DNA from: an uncultured Porphyromonadaceae bacterium
GTDB taxonomy: Bacteria; Bacteroidota; Bacteroidia; Bacteroidales; Muribaculaceae
Assembly: GCA_947175265.1 (NCBI GenBank)
Contig: CAMWMD010000006.1
Coordinates: 38,925 to 102,924 of the forward strand
Reading direction: 5' to 3'
Length of the DNA: 64,000 nucleotides
Numbering within the stretch: the stretch's first letter is position 1; each line of letters starts with the position of its first letter. Both the position numbers and the translations under genes were made by a program. Below the pieces are notes generated by a model. That model was not told the origin of the DNA and made no database searches. It worked only from the letters and a program-made list of their open reading frames with translations. Shown here in pieces: positions 53,922 through 62,767 of the stretch.

Positions 53922-55541
53922 TTACTTCTTGATAAGTTTGAAAACTGATTTTGAACCTGACTGCGAAACTACACTTACAATATACATACCATCGGAGGCA
54001 CCGCTCATATCCACCGTAAGTTCCATGCTCCCTTTACCGTTTACGGTTGCCATCTTTCCACCTGCCAAAGAATAGACATCAACTGTAGCAAGGGGCTCGG
54101 AACATCTTACCGTCACATAGTCGGCAAAAGGATTCGGTCCTGCGGTGATCATCACCTTGTCTGCCTCAAATATCTCCTCTACCGCTGAAGATGCGAAGAA
54201 ACTTGCTGGTATAGTGTTGGTCTGGTTTGACAGATTCCTCAACACGGGATATGGCTTACCGTCTTCATTCCTCCATTCCCACACGTTATCGAAATCCCAG
54301 CCTGTCAATGTCTTGAATGTCGTGAAGTCGATGAGTTCGGAGGCCTTCTTGTCAGTGGCATGGTCTCCATGCATGGGCCAGTTGGCCGGACCTCTACTCA
54401 TGCCGTCCCAACTGTGGTTGGCGCTCACCTGATTCTGGGAGTTGTTGTTTCCTCCGAAACGTGCCGCATAGTCGTTATCGCCGAACACTCCGGTGTTGAG
54501 TGCGACAGAATTGCGTATGCTTCCGTAGTTGGCACCTACAATACCACCCACATAATCCTTTCCTGAAATCTCACCTGTGGCATAGACGTTCTTGACAGCG
54601 CCTGTGTTCTTTCCCACAATACCACCGGTGGCATAGTCATCCTCATTACTTACGACCACACCGGCGTAGCAGTCGCTCACTGTAGCGCCTATATTCTCGC
54701 CGATGAGTCCGCCGACACATATTGAATTGCCGGTCACCTTTCCTGTGGCGAAACAACGTTCTATCTTTCCGCTTATCGCAGTGCCGACAAGTGTGCCGAC
54801 ATTATTCACACCGGCCATATTTGCATCCGTCACACCAAGATTGATGATCTCGCCGCCGCTGAGCGCGCCGAAAAGACCTACGGATGCGCCGAGAGTTGTG
54901 GAACTGAGGTTAACGTTCTTAATCGAGTAGCCGGCGCCGTCGAAATGCCCTTTGAAGGGTGAGCCGGTGCTACCTATGGGTGAGGTCAGCACCACACCGT
55001 CAATGTCGGCTCCCAATTTGACGTATGTATCCTCACTCCAGTCGCGTGAAGTGGTGGAGAACTGAGCGAGATGAGCGGAGGTAGTAAGGATGTAGGGGGA
55101 GTCGGCTGTACCGTATCCGCCTGCGTAAGCCTCACGCGGACCCTGCTCCACATTTACAAAACAGTCTTCTGTCTGATTCCCTCCGGGAGTCTTGGCTATG
55201 AATCCGAGTTTAGTCAACCCTTCGAGTTGGTCGTCACTCAGGCCATAAAACTCCTGGATGTTGTCGATCTTGATTGTGTAGGAGCCTCCGTTTCCGGTCA
55301 TGCGGAATTTTGATGTGTTTACGGCAGCCCATTCCCAAGGGGAAATTTCGGAGCCGTTTACCTCACACCATGAGTAACAATAGACCTCCTGACCCATGTC
55401 GGAGGTCGTAATCTTTACTTCCAGCGCCTTCGTGGAAACGGCAGGCGATGGCACGGTCGTTATCTGTGCCGGATTCTGGGCAAATGCCCCAACGGACAAT
55501 GATAACGCCATGAGCGTCGTGGTTAGTTTTTTGGATAACAT
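53922..55541 (-). CDS. Secreted GLUG-repeat protein with T9SS type A sorting domain
   Basis: 539 residues. The signal peptide ends at GAFAQ. Residues about 25-135 form a beta domain reminiscent of N-terminal modules in Bacteroidota starch-utilisation proteins (GFIAKTPGGNQTED). GLUG repeats (GTLVGTAISGKIERCFATG; GGLIGENIGATVSDCYAG; GGIVGKNTGAVKNVYATG) occupy about 200-360. The C-terminal 75 residues, with PNPFADYVTV and GMYIVSV, are a textbook T9SS sorting domain, so the protein should reach the cell surface. It is the first gene of a two-gene unit with the double-GH13 enzyme and may bind starch or help display the enzyme; that role is inference. Confidence 0.88.
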   Translation of the reverse strand: MLSKKLTTTLMALSLSVGAFAQNPAQITTVPSPAVSTKALEVKITTSDMGQEVYCYSWCEVNGSEISPWEWAAVNTSKFRMTGNGGSYTIKIDNIQEFYGLSDDQLEGLTKLGFIAKTPGGNQTEDCFVNVEQGPREAYAGGYGTADSPYILTTSAHLAQFSTTSRDWSEDTYVKLGADIDGVVLTSPIGSTGSPFKGHFDGAGYSIKNVNLSSTTLGASVGLFGALSGGEIINLGVTDANMAGVNNVGTLVGTAISGKIERCFATGKVTGNSICVGGLIGENIGATVSDCYAGVVVSNEDDYATGGIVGKNTGAVKNVYATGEISGKDYVGGIVGANYGSIRNSVALNTGVFGDNDYAARFGGNNNSQNQVSANHSWDGMSRGPANWPMHGDHATDKKASELIDFTTFKTLTGWDFDNVWEWRNEDGKPYPVLRNLSNQTNTIPASFFASSAVEEIFEADKVMITAGPNPFADYVTVRCSEPLATVDVYSLAGGKMATVNGKGSMELTVDMSGASDGMYIVSVVSQSGSKSVFKLIKK

Positions 55542-55631
55542 GTAAGAATAATTAGTTAGAAAAAATGAGATTTCCTGATGCCGGAAATGATTCCCGACTT
55601 TTACCAGGTGAACCTTTTTACCTTAATTTCG

Positions 55632-55639
55632 CAAATTTA
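55632..55639 (-). promoter_or_regulatory. Promoter -7 element of the GLUG / GH13 unit
   Basis: TAAATTTG on the minus strand, an exact TAnnTTTG, 91 bp upstream of the GLUG gene. No -33 TTG is seen at the usual distance. Confidence 0.45.
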
Positions 55640-55741
55640 TACATATTTATCCAAAAAAGAATGCAGAAAAATATGTTATAAAACACATTTTCTGCATTTC
55701 TACTCAAAATAGACCTTGTATAGACCTTTTTTCCTTAAATT

Positions 55742-56497
55742 TTAGTTCTTTTTGAAGCCGGATTCGAGTCGCTGCCTTACAGCCTCATAAAGAATGACAC
55801 CGGCTGCAACCGATACGTTGAGAGAACCGATGTTACCCAATATCGGGATCGCGACGAGGGTGTCGCATGCCTTCAGCACCTCCGGGGATATTCCCGTATC
55901 CTCCGCGCCCATGACGATGGCGACGGGCACCGTATAATCAGCCTTGACGTAACTTTCCGCTCCCTTTTCCGATGCTCCCACTATCAGATAACCGTTATCC
56001 TTGAGTTTCCTGACCGCGCTCAGCGTGTCGCGCTCCCTGCATACCGGGACGTAGAATAATGCTCCGGCTGAGGCCTTGACCGCATCTGAAGTGACCGAGG
56101 CGCTGTTGCGTTCTGGTATCACAAGGAAATCCACTCCCGCACAGTCGGCTGTCCTGGCTATAGCGCCGAAATTGCGTGCATCGGTCACACCGTCAAGCAC
56201 CACCGCCAGTGGTGTCTGTCCTTCTTCATATAGAGCCGGGATAAGTGTATCGAGACGGCTGTAGCCGACAGGTGACAATATCGCTATCGCTCCCTGATGA
56301 TTCTTCATTGTGATACGGTTGAGCCTCTCCAGCGGAACCCTCTGCATCACTATATCGTATGCCTTTATCTTTTCCAGAAGTTCCTTGGCGAGATCCCCAC
56401 CGAGATCACGTCTGACAAGCACCTTGTCTATGCTCTTCCCGGCATCTATAGCCTCAAGAATGGCTCTAATGCCGAATATGTAATCACTTTTTTCCAT
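55742..56497 (-). CDS. rlmB: 23S rRNA 2'-O-methyltransferase RlmB (TrmH/SPOUT family)
   Basis: A 251-residue RNA methyltransferase. The N-terminal substrate-binding domain begins DYIFGIRAILEAI. The SPOUT knot motifs are all present: VLDGVTDARNFGAIARTA, IVMGAEDTGIS and IPILGNIGSLNVSVAAG. RlmB methylates G2251 of 23S rRNA in E. coli; other TrmH-family substrates cannot be excluded. It lies 12 bp downstream of recN. Confidence 0.92.
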   Translation of the reverse strand: MEKSDYIFGIRAILEAIDAGKSIDKVLVRRDLGGDLAKELLEKIKAYDIVMQRVPLERLNRITMKNHQGAIAILSPVGYSRLDTLIPALYEEGQTPLAVVLDGVTDARNFGAIARTADCAGVDFLVIPERNSASVTSDAVKASAGALFYVPVCRERDTLSAVRKLKDNGYLIVGASEKGAESYVKADYTVPVAIVMGAEDTGISPEVLKACDTLVAIPILGNIGSLNVSVAAGVILYEAVRQRLESGFKKN

Positions 56498-56509
56498 ATT
56501 TATCCTGTG

Positions 56510-58180
56510 TTACGGTTTTTCTCCCAGAAGAACCCTCGCATTTGCGAGTGCGGCCTCATTTACACGGCTCCCAGAAAGCATGGCGGCGAGTTCCCTCACC
56601 CTCTCCTCCTTATCGAGCCGACGGACATGGGAGACTGTGCGGTCTTCCCTATCAGTCTTGTAGACCTTGTAATGACTGTCCCCTTTGGCCGCGACCTGAG
56701 GAAGGTGGGTTATCGACATCACCTGCATTCCGCCCCCCATGCTGTGCATCATCTCACCCATCTTGTCGGCTATCTCACCGGATACACCTGTGTCGACCTC
56801 ATCGAATATCACTGTGGGGAGATTCATGGTCTTTGCCATTATTGATTTTATACTTAGCATCAGGCGCGCTATCTCACCTCCGGAGGCTATCCTGCTCATG
56901 GGCTGCATCGAATGGTTCTTATTGAAACTGCAAATGAAGTCGGCAGTATCCTGGCCATCGGCAGTGAGTTTGCCTTGTGAGAGCGCCACATCAAACCTCA
57001 GATTGGGCAGTCCGAGCGGAATTGCGGTGTTCGTAAGCAATACCGCGAATCTGTCGGCGGCCTCACGTCTTACTTCCGATAGCCTGTCGGCCTTTCCCTT
57101 CAACTCCTTGGCGAGTTGACGTGCCTCTTTTTCAAGCGACGCCACATCCTCATCTCCGTTGTCGATTGAATAGAGACGCTGCTGGAGATCTTTATGCAGG
57201 GCCACCAATTCCTTCTCGTCGGTCACCTTAAAGTGCTTTATGGCGTCGTATATGGTGTTCATCCTGTCAGTCACCTTTGCCAAACGTGCCGGGTCGGAAT
57301 CCACGGCCTCAAGATAGTCGTAGACTGTCTCGGTGATATCTTTCAGTTCTATGCGGAGCACCTCAAGGCGTTTCATGAGTTCCTCTCCCCCGTCTTCCGA
57401 GAAAAGGGAGAGATTCACCTTGCCGAGGGCGGAGGCGGTCTCCGCGAGCAGGGCGTTGAGACTGCGGTCGCCTACATCGAGCAGACCGTAGGCCTCCCCG
57501 AGGTCTTCCCTTATCTGGTCTGCGTCGCTGAGCATGTCAAATTCCTGCTCCACCTGTTTCAACTCCCCCTCCTTCGGTTTAATCTTATCGAGTTGCTCAA
57601 GTTGGAAGGCTATGTAGTCGCGGTTTTCGCGGTTCTTCTCAATCCTTGCCTTTATTTTCTTAATCCTGCTGCGCAATCCCACATAATGGGTGAAGTCGTC
57701 CTTATAGGCAGCGAGGAGTTCGCCGTCGCCGGCGAAGGCATCTATTATTGCGAGATGGCTCGAACTTTGCGAAAGGAGTATATTGCTATGCTGGGAGTGT
57801 ATGTCGACGAGATTCCCGGTCACGGCCGAAAGTATGGGGAGTGTCACCGGAGTGTCGTTGACAAAGGCACGTGATCTCCCTGTCGGTGAAACTTCCCTGC
57901 GCACGATAATCTCAGCAGGATTCCATTCGAGGGAATTTTCGTCGAACACCTTCTTCAACGCCGGATCCGGCTCGCTGAATGTAGCCTCTATTACCGTCTT
58001 GCGTGTCTTGTCTGTAATGGCCTTACCCTCCGCACGTTCCCCTAAAAGGAGGGATAAGGCTCCGAGCATGATCGATTTGCCCGCCCCCGTCTCGCCCGTG
58101 ATTATCGTGAATCCGGGCGTGAAGGCGAGATTGAGGTCTTCAATCAATGCGTAATTCTTTATTATCAGCGTTGTTAGCAT
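56510..58180 (-). CDS. recN: DNA repair protein RecN
   Basis: A 556-residue SMC-like ATPase acting on double-strand breaks. The N-terminal half-site has Walker A ITGETGAGKSIM; the central region (about 150-370) is coiled coil; the C-terminal half has the signature MQPMSRIASGGEIARLML and Walker B TVIFDEVDTGVSGE. It lies in a compact gene group dnaQ-like - coaBC - porD-like - recN - rlmB. Confidence 0.96.
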   Translation of the reverse strand: MLTTLIIKNYALIEDLNLAFTPGFTIITGETGAGKSIMLGALSLLLGERAEGKAITDKTRKTVIEATFSEPDPALKKVFDENSLEWNPAEIIVRREVSPTGRSRAFVNDTPVTLPILSAVTGNLVDIHSQHSNILLSQSSSHLAIIDAFAGDGELLAAYKDDFTHYVGLRSRIKKIKARIEKNRENRDYIAFQLEQLDKIKPKEGELKQVEQEFDMLSDADQIREDLGEAYGLLDVGDRSLNALLAETASALGKVNLSLFSEDGGEELMKRLEVLRIELKDITETVYDYLEAVDSDPARLAKVTDRMNTIYDAIKHFKVTDEKELVALHKDLQQRLYSIDNGDEDVASLEKEARQLAKELKGKADRLSEVRREAADRFAVLLTNTAIPLGLPNLRFDVALSQGKLTADGQDTADFICSFNKNHSMQPMSRIASGGEIARLMLSIKSIMAKTMNLPTVIFDEVDTGVSGEIADKMGEMMHSMGGGMQVMSITHLPQVAAKGDSHYKVYKTDREDRTVSHVRRLDKEERVRELAAMLSGSRVNEAALANARVLLGEKP

Positions 58181-58245
58181 AATTCTGTTTTCCTGTTTTG
58201 ACTTTCTTTACGATATCGGACTTATATCGGGAGAATGGGGCGGAT

Positions 58246-59178
58246 TTATCTTTCCTCTTCCGGATTCCGTATCTTATTGATGCGTTCCAAATCTGTGGGA
58301 TAAAGTTTTTTCAGCAGTTCGTAGACCTCCTCACGCTCCGATTGGGGTGCTTTGGAATATACGTTCACAAGTTCATCAAGTTTTGTATCCCTGAACATTG
58401 TCAATGCCACAGACATGGGGGCATTGTCATAAATCTGCTCTAGCGCTTTGAGGGATTCCGTAATGGCCGCCCTTCCCTTGTCCGTACTGGTCACCATCTC
58501 GTCAAGACCTCTGCGGTGGTATTGATAGAGGAGGTCGCGTATCATACCTGTATTCGCATCGGTGAATGAACTCAGCACCGCGCTCCGGTTACGGTTGTCT
58601 TCAAATGTTCGCCACCCTATCTCTCCGCTCGATTGGGCCATCTGCACCACTGAAGCGGCTTTATCGTAATAAGCCTGTCCTCCCCTGGGCGAGAAACTGT
58701 CGAAGTCCATGGCGAGGAATAGATAGGCGTAGTAGTTGAGGATGCCGGTCAGGTTGTTTTCCCATGAATTCTCATTGAACGTCAACGGGTCTCCTTCCCG
58801 ATAGTTGAACTCTATCTTCGTGTCTTTGAAGTTGAGAAGTGTGGTGGTGTAACTGCTGTTGTAGACAGGACGCGAGAGTTGCACCTGCACCTCCCCCTTC
58901 ACCTTATCATCCTTATATTCCTTGACTGTGAGGAACAGGCGGCATTCAATCCTTTCATTAGGGGAAAACACCGCGTTAGTCCACTGGTTCTCATTGAGAT
59001 ATTCCGTAATCGACTGCTGGAGAGTCTTGAAAATATCCGTGGAAGTACCTTCCACCGAACTGCTGTTGACCTCAACCGTGCAGTTGAGTTCCTGGGCGGA
59101 AAGTATCCCTCCCGCCCATATAGTGATGAATGTAACGAGAACCGTCAACCTCTGTTTAAACTGCCACAACATCCACAA
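58246..59178 (-). CDS. DUF4835 / PorD-like protein (T9SS-associated)
   Basis: A 310-residue exported protein with a signal peptide ending near ILSAQ. The family (DUF4835) is restricted to Bacteroidota, and I recall it being linked to type IX secretion under the name PorD; treat that as a family assignment, not a proven function here. The body is mixed alpha/beta (ELNCTVEVNSSSVEGT ... YAYLFLAMDFDSFSP). It overlaps coaBC by 23 bp at its start. Two T9SS cargo-type proteins elsewhere in this window make a working T9SS plausible. Confidence 0.85.
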   Translation of the reverse strand: MWMLWQFKQRLTVLVTFITIWAGGILSAQELNCTVEVNSSSVEGTSTDIFKTLQQSITEYLNENQWTNAVFSPNERIECRLFLTVKEYKDDKVKGEVQVQLSRPVYNSSYTTTLLNFKDTKIEFNYREGDPLTFNENSWENNLTGILNYYAYLFLAMDFDSFSPRGGQAYYDKAASVVQMAQSSGEIGWRTFEDNRNRSAVLSSFTDANTGMIRDLLYQYHRRGLDEMVTSTDKGRAAITESLKALEQIYDNAPMSVALTMFRDTKLDELVNVYSKAPQSEREEVYELLKKLYPTDLERINKIRNPEEER

Positions 59179-60346
59179 TGTCTTTTGCTACCTCCCTCTT
59201 GCTTTTTGCGGGGTATTCCATCTCCTCCCCGCTTGCCGAAACTATTGTAATCTTGTTGGTATCCTTCATGAATCCCGCTTCCGGGTCGTTGAGAGAATTG
59301 AGCACAATCCAATCGAGATGCTTCTTCTCAAGTTTATGGTGCGCATTCTCCAACTCATGGTCGGTCTCAAGGGCAAAACCTATGAGCTTCTGGTGGTCTT
59401 TCATACACCCCAAAGTGGCGGCGATGTCAGGATTCTTTACGAGGCGCAGGGTCATTCCGTCTGTCCCTTCCCTCTTTATCTTTGAGTCGGCCACCGACTC
59501 GGGGGCATAATCGGCAACCGCGGCTGCGAGCACCACATAGTCGGCATCGCCGAAATTGGAGACCGCAGCCTCACACATCTCTTTCGCACTCCTCACGTCG
59601 ATTCTCCTCACTCCGGGGTGAGTCTCCTTAATCGATACGGGACCGGCCACAAGGGTGACTTCGGCTCCGCGTGAGGCAAACTCATCCGCAATCGCAAACC
59701 CCATCTTCCCGCTTGAATAATTGCCGATGAATCTCACGGGGTCGATATTCTCAAACGTGGGGCCTGCCGTCACAAGCACTTTCTTGCCCTTGAGGGTGGC
59801 CATGCGTGAGAAGTATTCTTCGGCAGCCTTCACGATGTTCTCAGGCTCCTCCATTCTCCCCTTCCCTACAAGACCGGAGGCAAGTTCGCCGGCTTCCGGT
59901 TCAACAATGATTACACCGTCTTTCCTGAGGGTCGCAATATTTCTCTGCGTGGAGGGATGGCGCCACATGTCGAGATCCATGGCGGGAGCCACCATCACCT
60001 GCTCCTTTGCCGAAAGGTAGGTGGTGATGAGCATGTTGTCGGCTATCCCGTTGGCCATTTTCCCGATTGTGCTTGCCGTTGCCGGGGCTATTATCATGAG
60101 GTCGGCCCATAAGCCAAGGTCGACGTGACTGTGCCATTCTCCGGTATTGGCTGTGAAAAACTCACTCACCACAGGTTTGCCACTGAGGGCAGACAGCGTC
60201 ACGGGCGTTATGAATTCCTTTCCGTTTGGGGTAATCACCACCTGCACCTCGGCACCTCGCTTGACAAGGAGCCGGAGAAGCATCACTGATTTATAGGCTG
60301 CGATACCGCCTGAAATACCTAAGACAATATGTTTACCTTTAAGCAT
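59156..60346 (-). CDS. coaBC: Phosphopantothenoylcysteine decarboxylase / phosphopantothenate-cysteine ligase
   Basis: Bifunctional CoA-synthesis flavoenzyme, 396 residues. The N-terminal CoaC part shows GKHIVLGISGGIAAYKS and the flavin-binding PAMDLDMWRHPSTQ. The C-terminal CoaB ligase part shows VLVTAGPTFENIDPVRFIGN and KMGFAIADE. It is cytoplasmic. It lies 2 bp after the DnaQ-like exonuclease gene and overlaps the PorD-like gene, so the group is translationally tight. Confidence 0.96.
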   Translation of the reverse strand: MLKGKHIVLGISGGIAAYKSVMLLRLLVKRGAEVQVVITPNGKEFITPVTLSALSGKPVVSEFFTANTGEWHSHVDLGLWADLMIIAPATASTIGKMANGIADNMLITTYLSAKEQVMVAPAMDLDMWRHPSTQRNIATLRKDGVIIVEPEAGELASGLVGKGRMEEPENIVKAAEEYFSRMATLKGKKVLVTAGPTFENIDPVRFIGNYSSGKMGFAIADEFASRGAEVTLVAGPVSIKETHPGVRRIDVRSAKEMCEAAVSNFGDADYVVLAAAVADYAPESVADSKIKREGTDGMTLRLVKNPDIAATLGCMKDHQKLIGFALETDHELENAHHKLEKKHLDWIVLNSLNDPEAGFMKDTNKITIVSASGEEMEYPAKSKREVAKDIVDVVAV

Positions 60347-60348
60347 CT

Positions 60349-61122
60349 TTACTTTCTCTTGGCGGCGTATTTGAATTTCAACTGGGTGAGCACGTCTTTC
60401 GTATTCTTCGGGAAATCACCCTGCATAATCCAGTCGTAGAAGGAGGGTTCGCGTCGAAGCACGTCCTTGACGGTCTTACCCTTATGCTTACCGAAATTGA
60501 ATACCGGCTCATCCTTGTCGTTGAGTACAATTCTCGCCGCGAGGTCGACATTTCGCCCTACGGATGAGAATTTGGCAAGATATTCCACATCATTCTCAAG
60601 GTCATCATACTTGTCAAGTTGACCAAGGAGAACCTCGTAGGTGGCTTCCGTGTCGGCCAAGGCACTGTGGGCATCCGTAAGGTCGCCACCGCAATAGAAC
60701 TTGTAGGCCGCTATGAGAGTGCGCTGTTCCTTTTTGTGGAAAATATTCTGGACGTCAATGAATCTCCGGCCTGTGATGTCGAAATTGATACCGCAACGGC
60801 CGAACTCCTCCATCAGCACAGGGACGTCAAACTTATTACTGTTATACCCCGCTATATCGCAACCTTCAAATATCTCCAGCAACGATTTAGCAATCTGACG
60901 GAAAGTGGGCTCGTTGGCCACATCAGCATCCGTAATATGATGTATAGCCGTACTTTCCGCAGGAATAGGCATCTCCGGATTCAGTCGGCGCGTCTTTCTC
61001 TCGTCGCTACCATCGGGATACACCTTAATATACGACAACTCCACGATACGATCATGCGTGATGTTCGTACCGGTAGTCTCCAAATCGAAAAATATCAGCG
61101 GTCTCTCAAGTTTCAGCTTCAT
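60349..61122 (-). CDS. DnaQ-like 3'-5' exonuclease (DEDDh) with C-terminal DUF3820-like module
   Basis: From the ATG at 61122, 257 residues; an ATG seven codons upstream is less likely. Exonuclease motifs: FFDLETTGT (Asp, Glu), GYNSNKFDVPVL (Asp), AHSALADTEAT (His, Asp). A C-terminal module (FNFGKHKGKTVKDVLRREP) resembles the ExoX/DUF3820 tail. It may be the proofreading (epsilon-like) activity or a separate repair exonuclease. Its position next to dnaN supports a replication link. The 281 bp upstream are filled by a heptamer array and a short spacer. Confidence 0.88.
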   Translation of the reverse strand: MKLKLERPLIFFDLETTGTNITHDRIVELSYIKVYPDGSDERKTRRLNPEMPIPAESTAIHHITDADVANEPTFRQIAKSLLEIFEGCDIAGYNSNKFDVPVLMEEFGRCGINFDITGRRFIDVQNIFHKKEQRTLIAAYKFYCGGDLTDAHSALADTEATYEVLLGQLDKYDDLENDVEYLAKFSSVGRNVDLAARIVLNDKDEPVFNFGKHKGKTVKDVLRREPSFYDWIMQGDFPKNTKDVLTQLKFKYAAKRK

Positions 61123-61158
61123 CTCTAAAAAATTTAAATACATGACACCCTACCCCAT

Positions 61159-61407
61159 ACCTAAAGCCCACCACCCAAAGTCTAATGCCCAAAGCCTAAT
61201 GCCTCAGCAAATTACCTCGCGCCTCGAGCCTCGAGCCTAATGCCTAACGCCTCAGAAAAATACCTCGCGCCTCGCGCCTTGAGCCTCGCGCCTCAAGCCT
61301 AATGCCTAAACCCTAACGCCTCAGAAAAATACCTCGCGCCTCGAGCCTTGAGCCTTGAGCCTCGAGCCTAACGCCTAAAGCCTCGCGCCTCGAGCCTAAA
61401 GCCTACT
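61159..61407. repeat. Heptamer repeat array 1 (GCCTNNN), 3' of dnaN
   Basis: About 34 units of 7 bp (plus strand GCCT plus a variable triplet: CGA, CGC, TGA, AAT, AAC, AAA, CAG, CAA). Units before 61200 are degenerate but stay in register. Three times a GCCTCAG unit is followed by a 6-7 nt A/T-rich insert and then ACCTCGC (61201-61220, 61249-61268, 61318-61337), giving a second level of organisation. The last unit (61401-61407) contains the dnaN stop codon. It sits between dnaN and the DnaQ-like gene. Confidence 0.85.
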
Positions 61408-62527
61408 CAATCACCTGCATCGGCATCTGGATAGTGACGATATTCTCATTAGTCTCCTGCTCCTGAGGCTCGAAAATTCCGGGACGCGCAGGGTCCGACA
61501 ATTTCATCAACACCGTATCACCGCCGAGATTGCTCAAGATCTCCACCGTAAACAGAGAATTGAAACCTATGGTCATGTCGTTACCCTTATATTCGCACAT
61601 CACCTTCTCCTCGGCCGAAGTTCCGTAGTCAAGATCCTGTGCTGCGAGTTTCATCCCATCCTGGCGTATCTCAAGTTTTACAAGGTTGGAAGCCTTGCTT
61701 GCGAAAATGGCCACCCTACGCATAGCGTTTAGGAATGTCTCCCTATCGACTGTGACGACAAAAGGATTGCTCGCCGGAATCACCCGGTTGTAGTTGGGAT
61801 AATTTCCCTTGATGAAACGGCAGGTAAGCGTGTAGTCGCCAAATTCAAATCGTGCCCCCTTCTTCCCTATCACAATCTTTACGGGCTGCTCCTCCTTTCC
61901 CAAGATACCCTTCAGGATAGAAGCCGGTTTGGCGGGCATGATGAAACTTGAGTTGATACCCGGGTCAACCGAGGCGTTTATATAGCGTACAAGCTTATGT
62001 GTGTCGCTGGCCACGAATGTGATGTCGCCTTCGTGAATATCCCAGAAGATACCGGTCATCATAGGGCGGATTGTCTCAGGGCTGACTGCGTAAAGGGTTT
62101 TCTCAATACCTTTCAACACTACACTTGACGGCACCTCGAGTGTTATGGCATCCTTGTCGGTCTTCTCGCCTCGCGGATACTCGTCGGCATTGATGCCCAT
62201 GAAGCGGAAATGACCCGTCAGGAATACCACATCAATCTCTCCTGTCTGGTCATTCAGAGAGAATGTCAGTGGCTGGTTGCTTATCTCCTTGGTAATCTCA
62301 AGAAGCGTTTTTGCCGGTACGGCTACCGCACCCACACCGTCGCCGTCGGCTACCTCAACACGGGCTGTGACCATATTTTCCTGATCGCTTCCCGTTATGG
62401 TGAGCCACCCTCCGTCAAGTTGAAAGAGGAAGTTATCAAGGATAGAAAGTGCGTTCTTTGAACTAATAACTTTATTGACAGCCTGCAACTGCTGTTGGAA
62501 CAGCCTTCCGTCGATATTGAATTTCAT
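61403..62527 (-). CDS. dnaN: DNA polymerase III beta sliding clamp
   Basis: A 374-residue ring-forming processivity clamp. The N-terminus (MKFNIDGRLFQQQLQAVNKVISSKN), the central GIFWDIHEGDITFVASDTHKLV segment and the C-terminal PMQ end match the family; the usual C-terminal PMR/L is here PMQVIE. It is a homodimer that binds DnaE and other partners. Heptamer arrays flank the gene on both sides: array 2 occupies the leader and array 1 begins at the stop codon. A -7 promoter element lies at 62746-62753, just before array 2. Confidence 0.97.
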   Translation of the reverse strand: MKFNIDGRLFQQQLQAVNKVISSKNALSILDNFLFQLDGGWLTITGSDQENMVTARVEVADGDGVGAVAVPAKTLLEITKEISNQPLTFSLNDQTGEIDVVFLTGHFRFMGINADEYPRGEKTDKDAITLEVPSSVVLKGIEKTLYAVSPETIRPMMTGIFWDIHEGDITFVASDTHKLVRYINASVDPGINSSFIMPAKPASILKGILGKEEQPVKIVIGKKGARFEFGDYTLTCRFIKGNYPNYNRVIPASNPFVVTVDRETFLNAMRRVAIFASKASNLVKLEIRQDGMKLAAQDLDYGTSAEEKVMCEYKGNDMTIGFNSLFTVEILSNLGGDTVLMKLSDPARPGIFEPQEQETNENIVTIQMPMQVIE

Positions 62528-62557
62528 TATATTTTGATTTTAATATTTTCTTTTGGA

Positions 62558-62739
62558 GCCTTAGACCCGACGCTTTAGACTTTAGGCATCAGGCCTCCGG
62601 CCCCAGATATTTGACTCTGCACCTTGAGCCTTAAGCCTCGTGCCTTAAGCCTTGAGCCTTAAGCCTTAAGCCTTGAGCCTTGAGCCTTAAGCCTTGAGCC
62701 TTGAGCCTCGAGCCTTGAGCCTTGAGCCTCGTGCCTAAA
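62558..62739. repeat. Heptamer repeat array 2 (GCCTNNN), probable 5' leader of dnaN
   Basis: 26 units of exactly 7 bp in unbroken register. Units near dnaN (62558-62620) are degenerate. From 62621 they are clean and mostly GCCTTGA, GCCTTAA and GCCTCGA, ending GCCTCGT-GCCTAAA at 62739. On the dnaN strand the RNA would read as repeated UCAAGGC. The predicted -7 element (62746-62753) would start transcription at the array edge. It ends 31 bp before the dnaN ATG. Confidence 0.9.
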
Positions 62740-62745
62740 ATCCCA

Positions 62746-62753
62746 CAAATTTA
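62746..62753 (-). promoter_or_regulatory. Probable -7 element of the dnaN promoter
   Basis: TAAATTTG on the minus strand, an exact TAnnTTTG. It lies between the rplI terminator and array 2, the only such match in that gap. No clear -33 TTG is seen. Transcription would start near 62740. Confidence 0.5.
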
Positions 62754-62767
62754 ATAAATTTTTCTGA

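Noticed and set aside
55700..55741. AGACCTT direct repeats after rlmB as a terminator
   Set aside because: They are direct, not inverted, repeats and form no stem; the function is unclear.
57194..57874. Plus-strand open frame of 226 codons opposite recN
   Set aside because: It is a shadow of the recN coiled-coil region.
62558..62739. Heptamer array 2 as a coding repeat
   Set aside because: A 7-bp unit cycles through all frames; GCCTTGA gives TGA on the plus strand and TTAAGGC units give TAA on the minus strand, so no frame stays open.
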